Source of the DNA: an uncultured Thiodictyon sp.
GTDB lineage: Bacteria > Pseudomonadota > Gammaproteobacteria > Chromatiales > Chromatiaceae
Direction: 5' to 3'
Length of the DNA stretch: 60,645 nt
Assembly (NCBI RefSeq): GCF_903946935.1
Contig: NZ_CAJAXH010000026.1
Location: forward strand, 1 to 60,645
Below the pieces are notes generated by a model. The model searched no databases, was not told where the DNA came from, and saw only the letters and a program-made list of their open reading frames with translations. Of this stretch, positions 8,324-17,926 are shown piece by piece. Position 1 is the first letter of the stretch. Each line of letters begins with the position of its first letter. The position numbers and the translations under genes are program-made.

Positions 8324-8921
8324 ACGCTGGTTCTTTGCCCTGTGGCCGGACCCGGCGACGGCCAAGGTCCTGGCCGCGCGGGCCAGGCCGCTGATCCCGC
8401 CCGGCGCCCGCGCGGCCCATCCGCTGGATCTGCACCTCACCTTGCGCTTTTTGGGTGAGTTGAGCCCTGACGCACTGCGGGCGGCGCAGTCGGTGGGGGC
8501 GGGGGTGCGGGCCGCGCCCTTGAGCCTAAGCCTCGATCAGGCGGGCTGTTTCCCGCGTGCCGCGGTGCTGTGGTGCGGGCCGACCCGGGCCCCGGAGGCG
8601 CTGTTGGCGCTCGTGACCCAATTGGAGCAGGGGCTTGCGTCCCAGGGGTTCGTCCCGGAAACCAGGCCCTACCGCCCGCACCTGACCCTGGCGCGGCGGT
8701 TCCATGGGCGCGCGGCGCGGGACTGGGGGCCGGCGGTGACCTGGGAGGCGCGGGAGCTGGTGCTCGCCCATGGGTGTCCCGGTCAGTTGCCGCGCTATGT
8801 CGCGGCGCGCCGGTGGCCCCTCGCCGTTGCGCCTAGAGAGAGCGATTGTCCGCAAATGAACGCAAAAAACGCAAATAAAATCAAATTACTTACCTCAGCC
8901 CCGTCACCACCCCCGGGGTGA
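8316..8921 (+). CDS. thpR: RNA 2',3'-cyclic phosphodiesterase (2H family)
   Basis: ThpR hydrolyses 2',3'-cyclic phosphate ends of RNA and belongs to the two-histidine phosphoesterases. Both catalytic motifs are visible: LHLTLRFLG near residue 40 and PHLTLARRF near residue 124. The start is a GTG at 8316, inside the pncC stop region, giving VAERWFFALWPD, which fits the family N-terminus. The last ~25 residues (from about 8850) are encoded by the left arm of a CGCAAAT-type inverted repeat, so the native C-terminus has probably been replaced. The core fold is complete before that point. Confidence 0.9.
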   Translation: MAERWFFALWPDPATAKVLAARARPLIPPGARAAHPLDLHLTLRFLGELSPDALRAAQSVGAGVRAAPLSLSLDQAGCFPRAAVLWCGPTRAPEALLALVTQLEQGLASQGFVPETRPYRPHLTLARRFHGRAARDWGPAVTWEARELVLAHGCPGQLPRYVAARRWPLAVAPRESDCPQMNAKNANKIKLLTSAPSPPPG

Positions 8922-8990
8922 CCTGGCGACCTGACTCAAGCCCTTGATTATTTGCGTTAATTTGCGTTCATTTGCGAACGAAATGCTCTT
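8848..8990. repeat. CGCAAAT-type inverted repeat element, copy 1
   Basis: The left arm (8848-8885) carries units of the form CGCAAATGAA. The right arm (8943-8982) is its reverse complement, with TTTGCGTTCATTTGCG-type units. A ~55-base spacer separates them. It lies at the convergent ends of thpR and the stress-protein gene and reads into the thpR 3' end. A second element of the same design is at 13915-14110. Confidence 0.75.
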
Positions 8991-8997
8991 TTTGGGG

Positions 8998-9450
8998 TTA
9001 CGGCAGCAGCAGGAGCGGCCGGGTCGCGTGCCGCGCCAGGGCGCGGGCGGCCGACTTGAGGCTGGGTCGGCCGCTGACCTGAAAGGTGCGTCGGGCGAAG
9101 ATGCAGAGGTCGGTGCCCGGGTCGTTGAGGCGAGCGAGCAGGACCCGGACCGGATCGCCTGCGGCCAGCTCGAAGCGGGCGTCGCCGAGCCCCGCGGCGG
9201 CCTCGGCGAACTGGCTGCGCGCCGCCTGCGCCTGCGCGTCCTGCTCGCGCCCGATGTGGTCCAGAAACCCCTGGCGCGCGTTGCTGGAGGATTGCCAGTC
9301 GTTGCCGATGAAGTCCGCCCAGCCGGTGTCGATGACAAAGAGGCCCGTCAGGGTGGAGTCACCCTGACGGGCCAGCCAGCACGCGTGCCCCAGGGCCGCG
9401 GCGCAGGCCGGCGAGCCGTCGAGCGCGACCAGGATGTGGCCGAAGTGCAT
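8998..9450 (-). CDS. universal stress protein (UspA family)
   Basis: The 150-residue protein has the single-domain Usp layout: ILVALDGSPACAAAL at the start (first strand and nucleotide loop) and RHATRPLLLLP at the end (last strand). The usual ATP-binding G-2x-G-9x-G(S/T) signature is weak; the sequence near residue 128 reads VSGRPSLKSAARALARHATRP, so it may be a non-ATP-binding member. The gene follows the one-TM protein and YeiH-like transporter genes on the same strand, with a 13-base gap, suggesting one operon. Usp proteins act in the cytoplasm in stress or energy starvation. Confidence 0.88.
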   Translation of the reverse strand: MHFGHILVALDGSPACAAALGHACWLARQGDSTLTGLFVIDTGWADFIGNDWQSSSNARQGFLDHIGREQDAQAQAARSQFAEAAAGLGDARFELAAGDPVRVLLARLNDPGTDLCIFARRTFQVSGRPSLKSAARALARHATRPLLLLP

Positions 9451-9463
9451 GGCCCCGACGGCC

Positions 9464-9688
9464 TCAGCGGCCAGGTGCGGCGCCGGGCAGCGCCGCGGGG
9501 GCGGCCGGCGCCGGTGTCGCCGCGGCAGGGGGTTTCATGAAGACGGTCAACACCACCACCACGACGACCACCAGGACCGCGAGCGCGATGGCACCCAGGT
9601 CCTCGGCGCGGTCGCTGCGGAACAGGGTCATGGTGCCGCGGTCGCCCGCCGCCCCGATGGTCTCGCTACCGGTATGTTCATTGGCCAT
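9464..9688 (-). CDS. small single-pass membrane protein
   Basis: A 74-residue protein with a hydrophilic start (MANEHTGSETIGAAG), one transmembrane segment (about residues 33-50, very Val-rich) and an Ala/Pro tail. An AGGAGA Shine-Dalgarno site precedes the ATG at 9688. It lies between the YeiH-like transporter gene (20 bases upstream) and the stress-protein gene. It may be a subunit or regulator of the transporter; no family is recognised. Confidence 0.7.
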   Translation of the reverse strand: MANEHTGSETIGAAGDRGTMTLFRSDRAEDLGAIALAVLVVVVVVVLTVFMKPPAAATPAPAAPAALPGAAPGR

Positions 9689-9708
9689 GAGTCTCTCCTG
9701 CGAAGCGT

Positions 9709-10845
9709 TCAGATGGCGACCAGATAGTCGCGGATCAGCAGCACCACCGCCAGCGCCAGCACATATTTGGTCACGCCGACCAGCAGCCCGACCTTGAGCG
9801 GCGCACCCCCCGCCTGGGCCAGCTCTTTGAAATCGATATAGGCCCCCAGCCCGACCAACCCGAAGCCGAAGATCCAGGTCATCCACAGCCGCAGCATCTT
9901 GATGGTGTCCGAGGCCGCCGGCCCGCCCTTGATGCCGACATCGCCGAAGGCCCCCAGGCTGGTCAGCAGGACCATGACCAGGAAGCCGATGACGAAGACC
10001 GGGAACTTCTCGACCAACAGGGTGCCCAGGCCCTTGCGCTCGCCGCTCTCCTCGGTCTTGCCCGACCAATACCAGAGGGTAACCGCGAAGACCGCAAAGG
10101 GGATGGAGATGACCCGCATGATGTTCCAGATCTCGGCCACCGAGACCGCGCTCCCGGGCGTGACCTGCGGATTGAAGGCCAGGGCGGCGGCCAGCACCTG
10201 TCCGGAATTCAGTATTCCGGTCCCGACCCAGGCCCCGTATTGCAGATCGGTGAGCCCCAGTGCATGGCCGATGAAGGGGCTGATGAACATGGTGAGGATG
10301 CCGAAGCCCAGGATGGTGGCGATGGCATAGGCGACATGGGAGGCCTTGGCCTCCACCGCCGGTGCGGTGGCCACCGCGGCACTCACCCCGCAGATACTGA
10401 GCGCGTTGGCCAGGACGGCGGTCATGGAGCGGTCGAGCCCGAAGACCCGGCCGAGCCACAGGACCAGGACCAGGCTCAGGATCACGAAGCCGCCGATCAG
10501 CAGGACCGCCATGGCCCCGAGCTGGACGATGGCCTGCACCGTGTAGAGCGACCCCAGCAGGATGATCCCGGTCTTGATCAGTAGCCGGGAGAGCTTGAAC
10601 CCGTCCTCCAACAGCGCTGGGATGCGCCCGCGAAAGAGCAGATTGCGGTAGAGCAGGCCGGCGATGATGCCGAGCAGGATGTAATTGAGGTGGGTTACCT
10701 TGATCAGCCAGCCCTTCTGGCCCAAGACCACCGCGTCCGTCATCCAGGGTTCGACCCAGTTGCGGATGACGACCATGGTCAGCACGATCAGCGCCAGCCC
10801 CGGCAGGGCGCGGGGCAGGCGCTTAAAAAAGTCGATGTCGGTCAT
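9709..10845 (-). CDS. YeiH/UPF0324-type putative sulfate exporter
   Basis: The 378-residue integral membrane protein has about ten hydrophobic segments and family motifs: LNYILLGIIAGLLYRNLLF near the start, NALSICGVSAAVATAPAVEA in the middle and GTGILNSGQVLAAALAF after it. The start at 10845 is favoured by an AGGAGG site 6 bases upstream, over the longer frame beginning at 10887. Members of this family are annotated as sulfate or sulfite-related exporters, but the substrate is largely unproven. In a sulfur-oxidising host, export of sulfur oxyanions would make sense; that is inference. Confidence 0.85.
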   Translation of the reverse strand: MTDIDFFKRLPRALPGLALIVLTMVVIRNWVEPWMTDAVVLGQKGWLIKVTHLNYILLGIIAGLLYRNLLFRGRIPALLEDGFKLSRLLIKTGIILLGSLYTVQAIVQLGAMAVLLIGGFVILSLVLVLWLGRVFGLDRSMTAVLANALSICGVSAAVATAPAVEAKASHVAYAIATILGFGILTMFISPFIGHALGLTDLQYGAWVGTGILNSGQVLAAALAFNPQVTPGSAVSVAEIWNIMRVISIPFAVFAVTLWYWSGKTEESGERKGLGTLLVEKFPVFVIGFLVMVLLTSLGAFGDVGIKGGPAASDTIKMLRLWMTWIFGFGLVGLGAYIDFKELAQAGGAPLKVGLLVGVTKYVLALAVVLLIRDYLVAI

Positions 10846-11081
10846 GTGGTCCTCCTCGTTCTTAGCGTGTGACGATTCGCTCACCACGGGTTCGGACGCG
10901 CCCCCAGCCCGCCCAAGACCCGCGCTGCCTGGGCAGAATAGGCGCGCGGCGACCCGCCGACAAGGGATTTGCTATCCTGCGGGCTTCGACACCACGCGGC
11001 GTTGCCGGAGGTCGCCCGCTGGGTCGCTATGCAAGTTCTCGGCCGTCCTTTACCCCTGCTGTCATGTGCCGAGGTGGCGCC

Positions 11082-11546
11082 ATGATCGACTTGATCCGCC
11101 GCCGCCCGCGGTTCTTCCTCGTGGCCGGCGCGGCCGGGCTCCTGCTGCGGCTGGGCCTGGTCATCTGGTTTCCCGTCAGCTTCGATGACGACACCCTGTA
11201 CTATGCCGAGCTGGGCCGCAACTGGCTCCAGTACGGCACCTATGGCAGCCTGGTCAATGGCACCGTGATTCCAAGCGATGTCCGGCTGCCGGGCTACCCG
11301 GCCTTTCTCACCGCGGTCTTTGCAGTCTTTGGGGACGGCCAATATCTGCCCGTCTTACTCATTCAGGTCATCGCCGATCTGGGCTCCTGCCTGCTGATGG
11401 CCGCAATCGCACTGACGCTGGTGGGCGAGGGGGCCGCGCTGGCCGTCTTACTGGCGGCAGCGCTCTGTCCCTTCACGGCGACCTATGCCGCGGTGGGCCT
11501 CGATCATCATTGCGGCCACCGGCGCTTCACGGCGCGGAGCGCCTGA
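11082..11546 (+). pseudogene. truncated membrane glycosyltransferase (GT39/ArnT-like N-terminus)
   Basis: The 154-residue frame begins like a polytopic PMT/ArnT-type glycosyltransferase: a first membrane helix, then FDDDTLYYAELGRNWLQYGTYG, the acidic loop that holds the catalytic Asp, and RLPGYPAFLTAVFAV. Homology-like sequence stops after FTATYAAVG, and a short unrelated tail (LDHHCGHRRFTARSA) follows. Family members are 450-600 residues, so at least two-thirds is missing. A GAGGTGG Shine-Dalgarno site precedes the ATG. A REP-like hairpin lies directly after the break. The fragment is probably inactive. Confidence 0.7.
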
Positions 11547-11550
11547 CACA

Positions 11551-11580
11551 GGCGTGCCACCGCTTGAGCGGTGGCACGAG
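11551..11580. repeat. REP-like hairpin, copy 1
   Basis: Perfect 10-base arms (11554-11563 and 11568-11577) enclose a TTGA loop, flanked by GGC and GAG. The same design, with one compensated change, occurs at 13067-13096, so the pair flanks purD. It follows the broken glycosyltransferase and may also terminate purD on the minus strand. Confidence 0.65.
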
Positions 11581-11642
11581 AACGGGGGCGCGGCGGCCGG
11601 GAATCGGATGGCGCGACAGAACTCGCATCGACACTTGGCGGG

Positions 11643-12938
<1,296 letters not shown>

Positions 12939-13066
12939 AGGGATTCCTGCGGATAGCGAGGCTCGGGCGGGGGCGGAAAATAGGCAAGCCTTGGTCAGAT
13001 GCTGGCTACCGTTGGCCTTGATCGTCACGCCGGCCGCCGGCCGCGGGGTACACAGCGCCCAACACC

Positions 13067-13096
13067 GGCGTGACACCGCCGCCGCGGTGTCACGAG
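13067..13096. repeat. REP-like hairpin, copy 2
   Basis: Arms at 13070-13079 and 13084-13093 are perfect 10-base complements with a CGCC loop, flanked by GGC and GAG as in copy 1 at 11551-11580. It lies between the lpxA stop and the purD start on the minus strand, where it could end lpxA transcription. Confidence 0.6.
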
Positions 13097-13111
13097 AGGT
13101 TGGCCTTTGAC

Positions 13112-13888
13112 TCAGGCGAAAGAGCAGATGCCCCGCCGACTCGATTGGATGAATTGGACGATCTCGGCGGTCTCCGGCCCCGGATACTCGGTCTCGGCCT
13201 TGACCAGGGCCTCGGCCAGCCGCAGCCCCGAGCGCAGGGCCAGCCGGTAGACGGCCTTGATGCGGCTGCGTTGTTCTTGGGTGAAGCCGGCGCGGCGCAG
13301 GCCCACGACGTTGAGGCCGACGATCCGCGCCCGGTGGCCGTCTACCGTGACGAATGGCGGCACGTCCTGGGGCACACCAGTGACCCCCGCCACCATGGCA
13401 TAGGACCCAATACGGCAGAATTGGTGGACCGCCACCTGTCCGGAGAGGAAGCAGTGGTGGTCCACCTCGACATGACCCGCCAGGGTGGCGGTATTGGCGA
13501 AGATATTGTCATCGCCGACCACGCAGTCGTGACCGGCATGGGAATACGCCATCCAGTAGTTGTGGCTGCCGATGCGGGTGCCCTCGGCGGTCTTGGTCCC
13601 GCAACTGATATTCACCCCTTCCTTGAAATGATTGTGGTCGCCGATGGTCAGCGGGCTGGCTCGCGCCGGATCGAAGCCCAGGTCCTGGGCGTCGGAACCC
13701 AGGGTGGCGCCGTGGCAGACGCGGTTGAAGGCGCCCATGCGGGTCGGCGCGAAGATACGCACCGAGCTTTCGATACGGCACCCTTCTCCGATGACGGCAC
13801 CCGCCTCGATGATGGAATAGGGACCGACGCTCGCCGTCTCATGGACCTGGGCGCCGTCTTCGATGATCGCGGTGGGATGAATGCTCAT
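13112..13888 (-). CDS. lpxA: acyl-ACP-UDP-N-acetylglucosamine O-acyltransferase
   Basis: LpxA transfers a 3-hydroxyacyl chain to UDP-GlcNAc, the first step of lipid A synthesis, in the cytoplasm. The 258-residue length is close to the family norm (about 260). The N-terminal two-thirds show left-handed beta-helix hexapeptide repeats (IHPTAI, ASVGPY, GAVIGE and so on). [13 protein letters not shown] holds the catalytic His, and [13 protein letters not shown] follows. The usual partners lpxD, fabZ and lpxB are absent; instead it sits between purD and purH. REP-like and CGCAAAT repeats border it. It may be a second copy or a relocated gene. Confidence 0.93.
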   Translation of the reverse strand: MSIHPTAIIEDGAQVHETASVGPYSIIEAGAVIGEGCRIESSVRIFAPTRMGAFNRVCHGATLGSDAQDLGFDPARASPLTIGDHNHFKEGVNISCGTKTAEGTRIGSHNYWMAYSHAGHDCVVGDDNIFANTATLAGHVEVDHHCFLSGQVAVHQFCRIGSYAMVAGVTGVPQDVPPFVTVDGHRARIVGLNVVGLRRAGFTQEQRSRIKAVYRLALRSGLRLAEALVKAETEYPGPETAEIVQFIQSSRRGICSFA

Positions 13889-13914
13889 GCGCGGACTCGA
13901 GAAGCAAGAAAGAG

Positions 13915-14110
13915 GTTTGTCCGCAAATGAACGCAAATAAACGCAAATGAAGATGAAGAGTGAATTGAAGCCGGCCGGCGCTCGGTTAATTGCGTGGCGC
14001 TCGAGCACGCGCCCATTTTGCGATGACCGGAAATACGCATCGGTCGGCGCGCCCAATCCAAAGCGTCATTTGATTTGCGTTCATTTGCGTTCATTTGCGG
14101 ACGAAATCCC
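13915..14110. repeat. CGCAAAT-type inverted repeat element, copy 2
   Basis: The left arm (13917-13950) has three CGCAAAT/CGCAAAC units after TTTGTC. The right arm (14066-14107) is the reverse complement, ending in GCGGACGAAATCCCTTTTTAG. The ~115-base interior is unlike the interior of copy 1. It fills the gap between the purH stop and the lpxA start, so any lpxA promoter lies inside or beside it. Confidence 0.75.
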
Positions 14111-14113
14111 TTT

Positions 14114-15679
14114 TTAGTGACGGAAGTGCCGCATGCCGGTGAAGACCATGGCCATGCCGTGCTCGTCGGCGGCGGCGATCACCTCTTCATCGCGCATTGA
14201 GCCGCCCGGCTCGATGACCGCGGTGATGCCCGCCGCCGCGGCCGAGTCGATCCCGTCGCGGAAGGGGAAGAAGGCGTCCGAGGCCATGACCGAGCCCTTC
14301 ACCTCGAGCCCCGCCAATTCGGCCTTGATGGCGGCGATCCGCGCCGAGTTCACCCGGCTCATCTGGCCGGCGCCCACGCCGATGGTCATGCCGTTGCGCC
14401 CGTAGACGATGGCGTTGGACTTGACCGACTTGGCCACCCGCCAACTGAACAACAGGTCCGCCAGCTCTTCGGGGGTCGGTTCGCGCTTGGTGACGGTGCG
14501 CAATGAATCGATCAGGCGCAGATCCGCGTCCTGGACCAGGAGCCCGCCATTGACCCGCTTGAAATCGAGCCGCGCCAGCGCCTCGCTACCCCATTCGCCA
14601 CACTCGAGCAGGCGCACGTTTTTCTTGGCGGCCACGGCCGCGGAGGCCGCCGCCGAGACCCGCGGGGCGACGATCACCTCAACAAACTGGCGCTCACAGA
14701 TGATGCGCGCGGTCTCGCCATCCAGCTCCCGATTAAAGGCAATGATGCCGCCGAAGGCGGACTCGGGGTCGGTGCTGAAGGCCCGCTCATAGGCCTCGAG
14801 CAGGTTCTCGCCCACCGCCACACCACAGGGATTGGCATGCTTGACGATGACACAGGTCGGCCCCTCGTCGAATTGCTTGACGCACTCGATGGCGGCATCC
14901 GTGTCGGCAATATTGTTATAGCTCAACTCCTTGCCCTGGAGCTGGCGGGCGGTGGCCACGCCGGCCTCGCGGGGATTGAGTTCAGTATAGAAAACGCCCT
15001 GCTGATGGGGGTTCTCACCATAGCGCATGCCTTGGCGCTTGTGGAACTGGAGATTGAAGGTGCGTGGGAAGCCGGTCGCCCGTTGCTTCGGGTGCTCGAT
15101 CACCGCGCCCAGATAATTGGCGATGGCCCCGTCATAGGCCGCCGTATGCTCGAAGGCCTTGACCGCCAGGTGGAAACGGGTGGCTGGGCTGACACCGTCG
15201 GTGCTGGCCAATTCATCGAGCACCCGGGTGTAATCGGCGGCATCCACCAACACCGTCACCCCGGCATGATTCTTGGCCGCGGCGCGCAGCAGGGTGGGGC
15301 CGCCGATGTCGATGTTCTCAATTGCGGTGGGGAGATCGCAGCCGGGCTTGGCGACGGTCTGCTCGAAGGGATAGAGGTTCACCACCACCAGGTCGATCGG
15401 CTTGATGGCGTGCGTGTCCATCACCGCCTCATCGGTCCCGCGCCGCCCCAGGATGCCCCCATGGATGCGCGGGTGCAGCGTCTTGACCCGTCCGCCCATC
15501 ATCTCCGGAAAGCCGGTGTAGTCGGACACCTCAGTGACCGCAATCCCCTGCTCGGCCAGTAGACTGGCGGTGCCGCCGGTGGAGAGGATCTCCACCCCCC
15601 GGCCGGCCAGTCCCCGGGCCAATTCAACCACCCCGGTCTTATCCGAAACACTGATGAGCGCGCGTCGTATCGGTTGCAT
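14114..15679 (-). CDS. purH: bifunctional AICAR transformylase/IMP cyclohydrolase
   Basis: PurH performs the last two steps of IMP synthesis. The 521 residues match the family. The N-terminal cyclohydrolase domain (about 1-200) begins [20 protein letters not shown] and has [21 protein letters not shown]. The C-terminal transformylase domain holds [27 protein letters not shown] (Lys-His catalytic pair) and [12 protein letters not shown], and it ends [14 protein letters not shown]. It lies upstream of lpxA and purD on the minus strand. The fis gene is immediately upstream, separated by a terminator hairpin. Confidence 0.97.
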   Translation of the reverse strand: MQPIRRALISVSDKTGVVELARGLAGRGVEILSTGGTASLLAEQGIAVTEVSDYTGFPEMMGGRVKTLHPRIHGGILGRRGTDEAVMDTHAIKPIDLVVVNLYPFEQTVAKPGCDLPTAIENIDIGGPTLLRAAAKNHAGVTVLVDAADYTRVLDELASTDGVSPATRFHLAVKAFEHTAAYDGAIANYLGAVIEHPKQRATGFPRTFNLQFHKRQGMRYGENPHQQGVFYTELNPREAGVATARQLQGKELSYNNIADTDAAIECVKQFDEGPTCVIVKHANPCGVAVGENLLEAYERAFSTDPESAFGGIIAFNRELDGETARIICERQFVEVIVAPRVSAAASAAVAAKKNVRLLECGEWGSEALARLDFKRVNGGLLVQDADLRLIDSLRTVTKREPTPEELADLLFSWRVAKSVKSNAIVYGRNGMTIGVGAGQMSRVNSARIAAIKAELAGLEVKGSVMASDAFFPFRDGIDSAAAAGITAVIEPGGSMRDEEVIAAADEHGMAMVFTGMRHFRH

Positions 15680-15725
15680 AGCTTGACTTCCGGTTGGCCC
15701 CAGGCCACAAAAATATGAATAACCA

Positions 15726-15754
15726 AGTTAAATCGCCCAGCGGGCGATTTAACT
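15726..15754 (-). terminator. rho-independent-type terminator after fis
   Basis: Perfect 13-base arms (AGTTAAATCGCCC and its complement) enclose a three-base loop. On the minus strand the stem is followed by a T-rich stretch (TTGGTTATTCATATTTTT). It overlaps the fis stop codon and separates the dusB-fis transcript from purH. Confidence 0.7.
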
Positions 15755-16078
15755 ACGGGTGATGCCAAAGTGCGCCAGACGTTTGCGCAAGGTGCTGCGG
15801 GTGAGCCCCAGGATGCGGGCGGCCAGGGTGAGATTGCCCTCGGCGGAACGCAGGACGGTCTCGAACAGGGGGCGTTCGACCTCCTCAATGACCAGTCGGT
15901 ACAGGTCGGTGATGGCGTGCCCGTCCATGTTGTGCAGATAGGTCGCCACGGCATCCTCCACGCACTTGCTCAAGGGCTCGGCGCGCTCGGCCTGGACCAC
16001 CTGCAAATCGGGGGCGTGGCCGGCCGCAGTCCCCGGAGGTACGGACGCCGTGTCGTCGTCCTGAAACGCTGTCGTCAT
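15749..16078 (-). CDS. fis: Fis family DNA-binding protein
   Basis: Fis is a nucleoid-associated protein that bends DNA and regulates rRNA and many other promoters. The 109-residue product has the typical length. Its C-terminus carries the helix-turn-helix NLTLAARILGLTRSTLRKRL, and ERPLFETVLRSAEG precedes it. The N-terminal part is more variable. Its ATG overlaps the dusB stop by four bases, and dusB-fis is a conserved operon in gammaproteobacteria, so context agrees. Confidence 0.95.
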   Translation of the reverse strand: MTTAFQDDDTASVPPGTAAGHAPDLQVVQAERAEPLSKCVEDAVATYLHNMDGHAITDLYRLVIEEVERPLFETVLRSAEGNLTLAARILGLTRSTLRKRLAHFGITRS

Positions 16079-17100
16079 GCCGCGTGCTCCTCCAGTGCGG
16101 GGTGTTCGTTGAAAAAGGCCGTGACCTGCCGTTGCTGGTCCAGCGTGCTGTCCGTGCGATTGACCGTGACCCTGAAGGCCGCGGCCCCCGCGCGCCCGCG
16201 ACAGTACCAGGCGATGTGTTTACGCGCGATCCGCACCCCGGCACGGGCCCCGTAAAAGCCATAGAGCCCGTCCAGGTGCTCCAGCAGGAGGTCCCTGATC
16301 CAGTCTCGCGGGGGCTCGGCAGCGGCGACGCCGGTGGCCAGATAGGTGGCGATGTCGCGGAAGATCCAGGGGCGTCCCTGGGCCGCGCGCCCGATCATAA
16401 TAGCATCGCAACCGGTGGAGTCCAGCACCCGCCGGGCCGCCTGGGGGGAATCGATATCGCCGTTGGCGATTAACGGAATGTCCACGTGCAGCCGCATCGC
16501 GCGTAGCGTCTCGTGTTCGGCCGGGATGTCGTAGCCGCAGCCGCGGGTGCGGCCGTGGACCGCCAGCGCGGCCACTCCCGACTCGCGGGCGATGCGGGCG
16601 ATGGTGAGTGCATTGCGTTCCCCGGGCGACCAACCGGTGCGGATCTTCAGCGTCACCGGGGCCGGGGCGGCGGCCTGCACCACCGCGGCGAGGATGCGCC
16701 CCACCAGCAACTCGTCGCGCAGCAGGGCGGAGCCCGCCGCCACCCGGCAGACCTTCTTGGCCGGGCAGCCCATGTTGATGTCGATGAGCTGGGCGCCGGC
16801 GCCTAAATTGATCCGCGCCGCCTCGGCCATGGCCAGCGGATCGGTCCCGACGATCTGCACCGAGACGGGTCCCGCCTCACCGGCAAAGTCCAGGCGGCGC
16901 AGGGACTTTGCCGAGCCCCACAGGGTGGTATCGCAGGACACCATCTCCGAGACCGCAAGCGCCGCGCCGAAGCGCCGGCACAGCGCCCGGTAAGGGCGGT
17001 CGCTGATCCCCGCCATCGGCGCCAGAATTAGATTGGTGGGGAACCGGTAAGGGCCGATGGTGAAGGGCCGCAGCGCGCCCGCCGGGGGCGCCGACGTCAT
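16075..17100 (-). CDS. dusB: tRNA dihydrouridine synthase B
   Basis: DusB is a flavoenzyme that reduces specific uridines in the tRNA D-loop. The 341-residue product shows LILAPMAGISDRPYRALCRRF near the start, IDINMGCPAKKVCR with the active-site Cys, LKIRTGWSP, VHGRTRGCGY and IANGDIDSPQAA with IMIGRAAQGRPWIF for FMN binding. The ATG at 17100 overlaps the previous gene's stop as ATGA, and its own stop overlaps the fis start, so three genes are translationally coupled. The reading frame continues upstream to 17562 but that part is not family-like. Confidence 0.96.
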   Translation of the reverse strand: MTSAPPAGALRPFTIGPYRFPTNLILAPMAGISDRPYRALCRRFGAALAVSEMVSCDTTLWGSAKSLRRLDFAGEAGPVSVQIVGTDPLAMAEAARINLGAGAQLIDINMGCPAKKVCRVAAGSALLRDELLVGRILAAVVQAAAPAPVTLKIRTGWSPGERNALTIARIARESGVAALAVHGRTRGCGYDIPAEHETLRAMRLHVDIPLIANGDIDSPQAARRVLDSTGCDAIMIGRAAQGRPWIFRDIATYLATGVAAAEPPRDWIRDLLLEHLDGLYGFYGARAGVRIARKHIAWYCRGRAGAAAFRVTVNRTDSTLDQQRQVTAFFNEHPALEEHAA

Positions 17101-17924
17101 TGCAGCCGCACCTTGAACCCCGCGGCCTCCGCGGGGGGCGGTGCCAGGGCCAGGGCGACCACGCGGACCTCGTGCGGGGCGATGGGGTCGGCACTCGCGG
17201 CACTCGGCGCCCCCGCGGCGGCGTATTCCTCCGGTGAGAACCGGCGCGCCGCGGTGAGGTCGCCCTGCTGGTTGTACAACTCCAATTCGATCAGTGGGGC
17301 AGGCTGCGGCAGCCCCGCGCTGTTCTCGATGAGCAGGCGCAGCATCGGTACACCGGTCGTCGGATCCGGGATCAGCGAGGGCTCGCGCACGGCAAGGGCC
17401 TCCGGCAGTCGGGGCGGCGTCACGCGGCACCCCAGATAGCTGCACCAGGTGGTCAGGAATTGGAACCCCGTGGGATTGCGCAGCAGCGCGGGGCGTTGCC
17501 ACCAGACCAGTTGGACGCCCAATGACACGACCAGGGCCAGGAGCAAGGCCAGGCGCCCCCAAGGCAGGCGGCCGCGGGCCGGTCGGCGCGCGGGGGCGGG
17601 TGGGGACGCCGAGGTCCGCGACCGGATGCCGCGCGAGTTGCTCGTCGGGACGGCGGCCGGCACCAGCGCGGCCGTCAGACCGGGGCGGGTCTCCCGGAGC
17701 TCCGCGCGACGACGCGGGGGCGTGGTGGGGCCAGGGTCGGCCGCGGCGCGGCCGCGGTTCAGCCGCGATTCGCCGGCCATGCCCGCCTCATCGACCAGCC
17801 CGGCCACCGCATCGATGCGCTCATTGCAGTGCGGGCAGTCGACCTGTCCCCGGCGCGCCTTGAGTTGCTGGGCATAGACGGGGAATTGGCGCCCGCAGCG
17901 GGTGCAGCGTGTCGTCAGCGGCAT
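17097..17924 (-). CDS. zinc-ribbon membrane protein (DUF3426 type)
   Basis: The 275-residue protein begins with an MJ0042-type zinc ribbon: CTRCGRQF and CPHCNERI supply four Cys within the first 40 residues. A Pro/Arg/Ser-rich linker follows, then one transmembrane helix (about residues 130-150, LALLLALVVSLGVQLVWW) and a C-terminal DUF3426-like domain with TWCSYLGCRVTPPRLPEALAV. The family regularly lies between prmA and dusB. Its function is not known; a membrane-linked regulatory or assembly role is a guess. An alternative GTG start at 17933 would add three residues. Confidence 0.88.
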   Translation of the reverse strand: MPLTTRCTRCGRQFPVYAQQLKARRGQVDCPHCNERIDAVAGLVDEAGMAGESRLNRGRAAADPGPTTPPRRRAELRETRPGLTAALVPAAVPTSNSRGIRSRTSASPPAPARRPARGRLPWGRLALLLALVVSLGVQLVWWQRPALLRNPTGFQFLTTWCSYLGCRVTPPRLPEALAVREPSLIPDPTTGVPMLRLLIENSAGLPQPAPLIELELYNQQGDLTAARRFSPEEYAAAGAPSAASADPIAPHEVRVVALALAPPPAEAAGFKVRLQ

Positions 17925-17926
17925 CG

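Noticed and set aside
9464-10459. Longer minus-strand frame reading through the YeiH gene into the small membrane protein
   Set aside because: Only the last 74 residues look like a real protein and have their own ribosome site. The rest overlaps the transporter out of frame.
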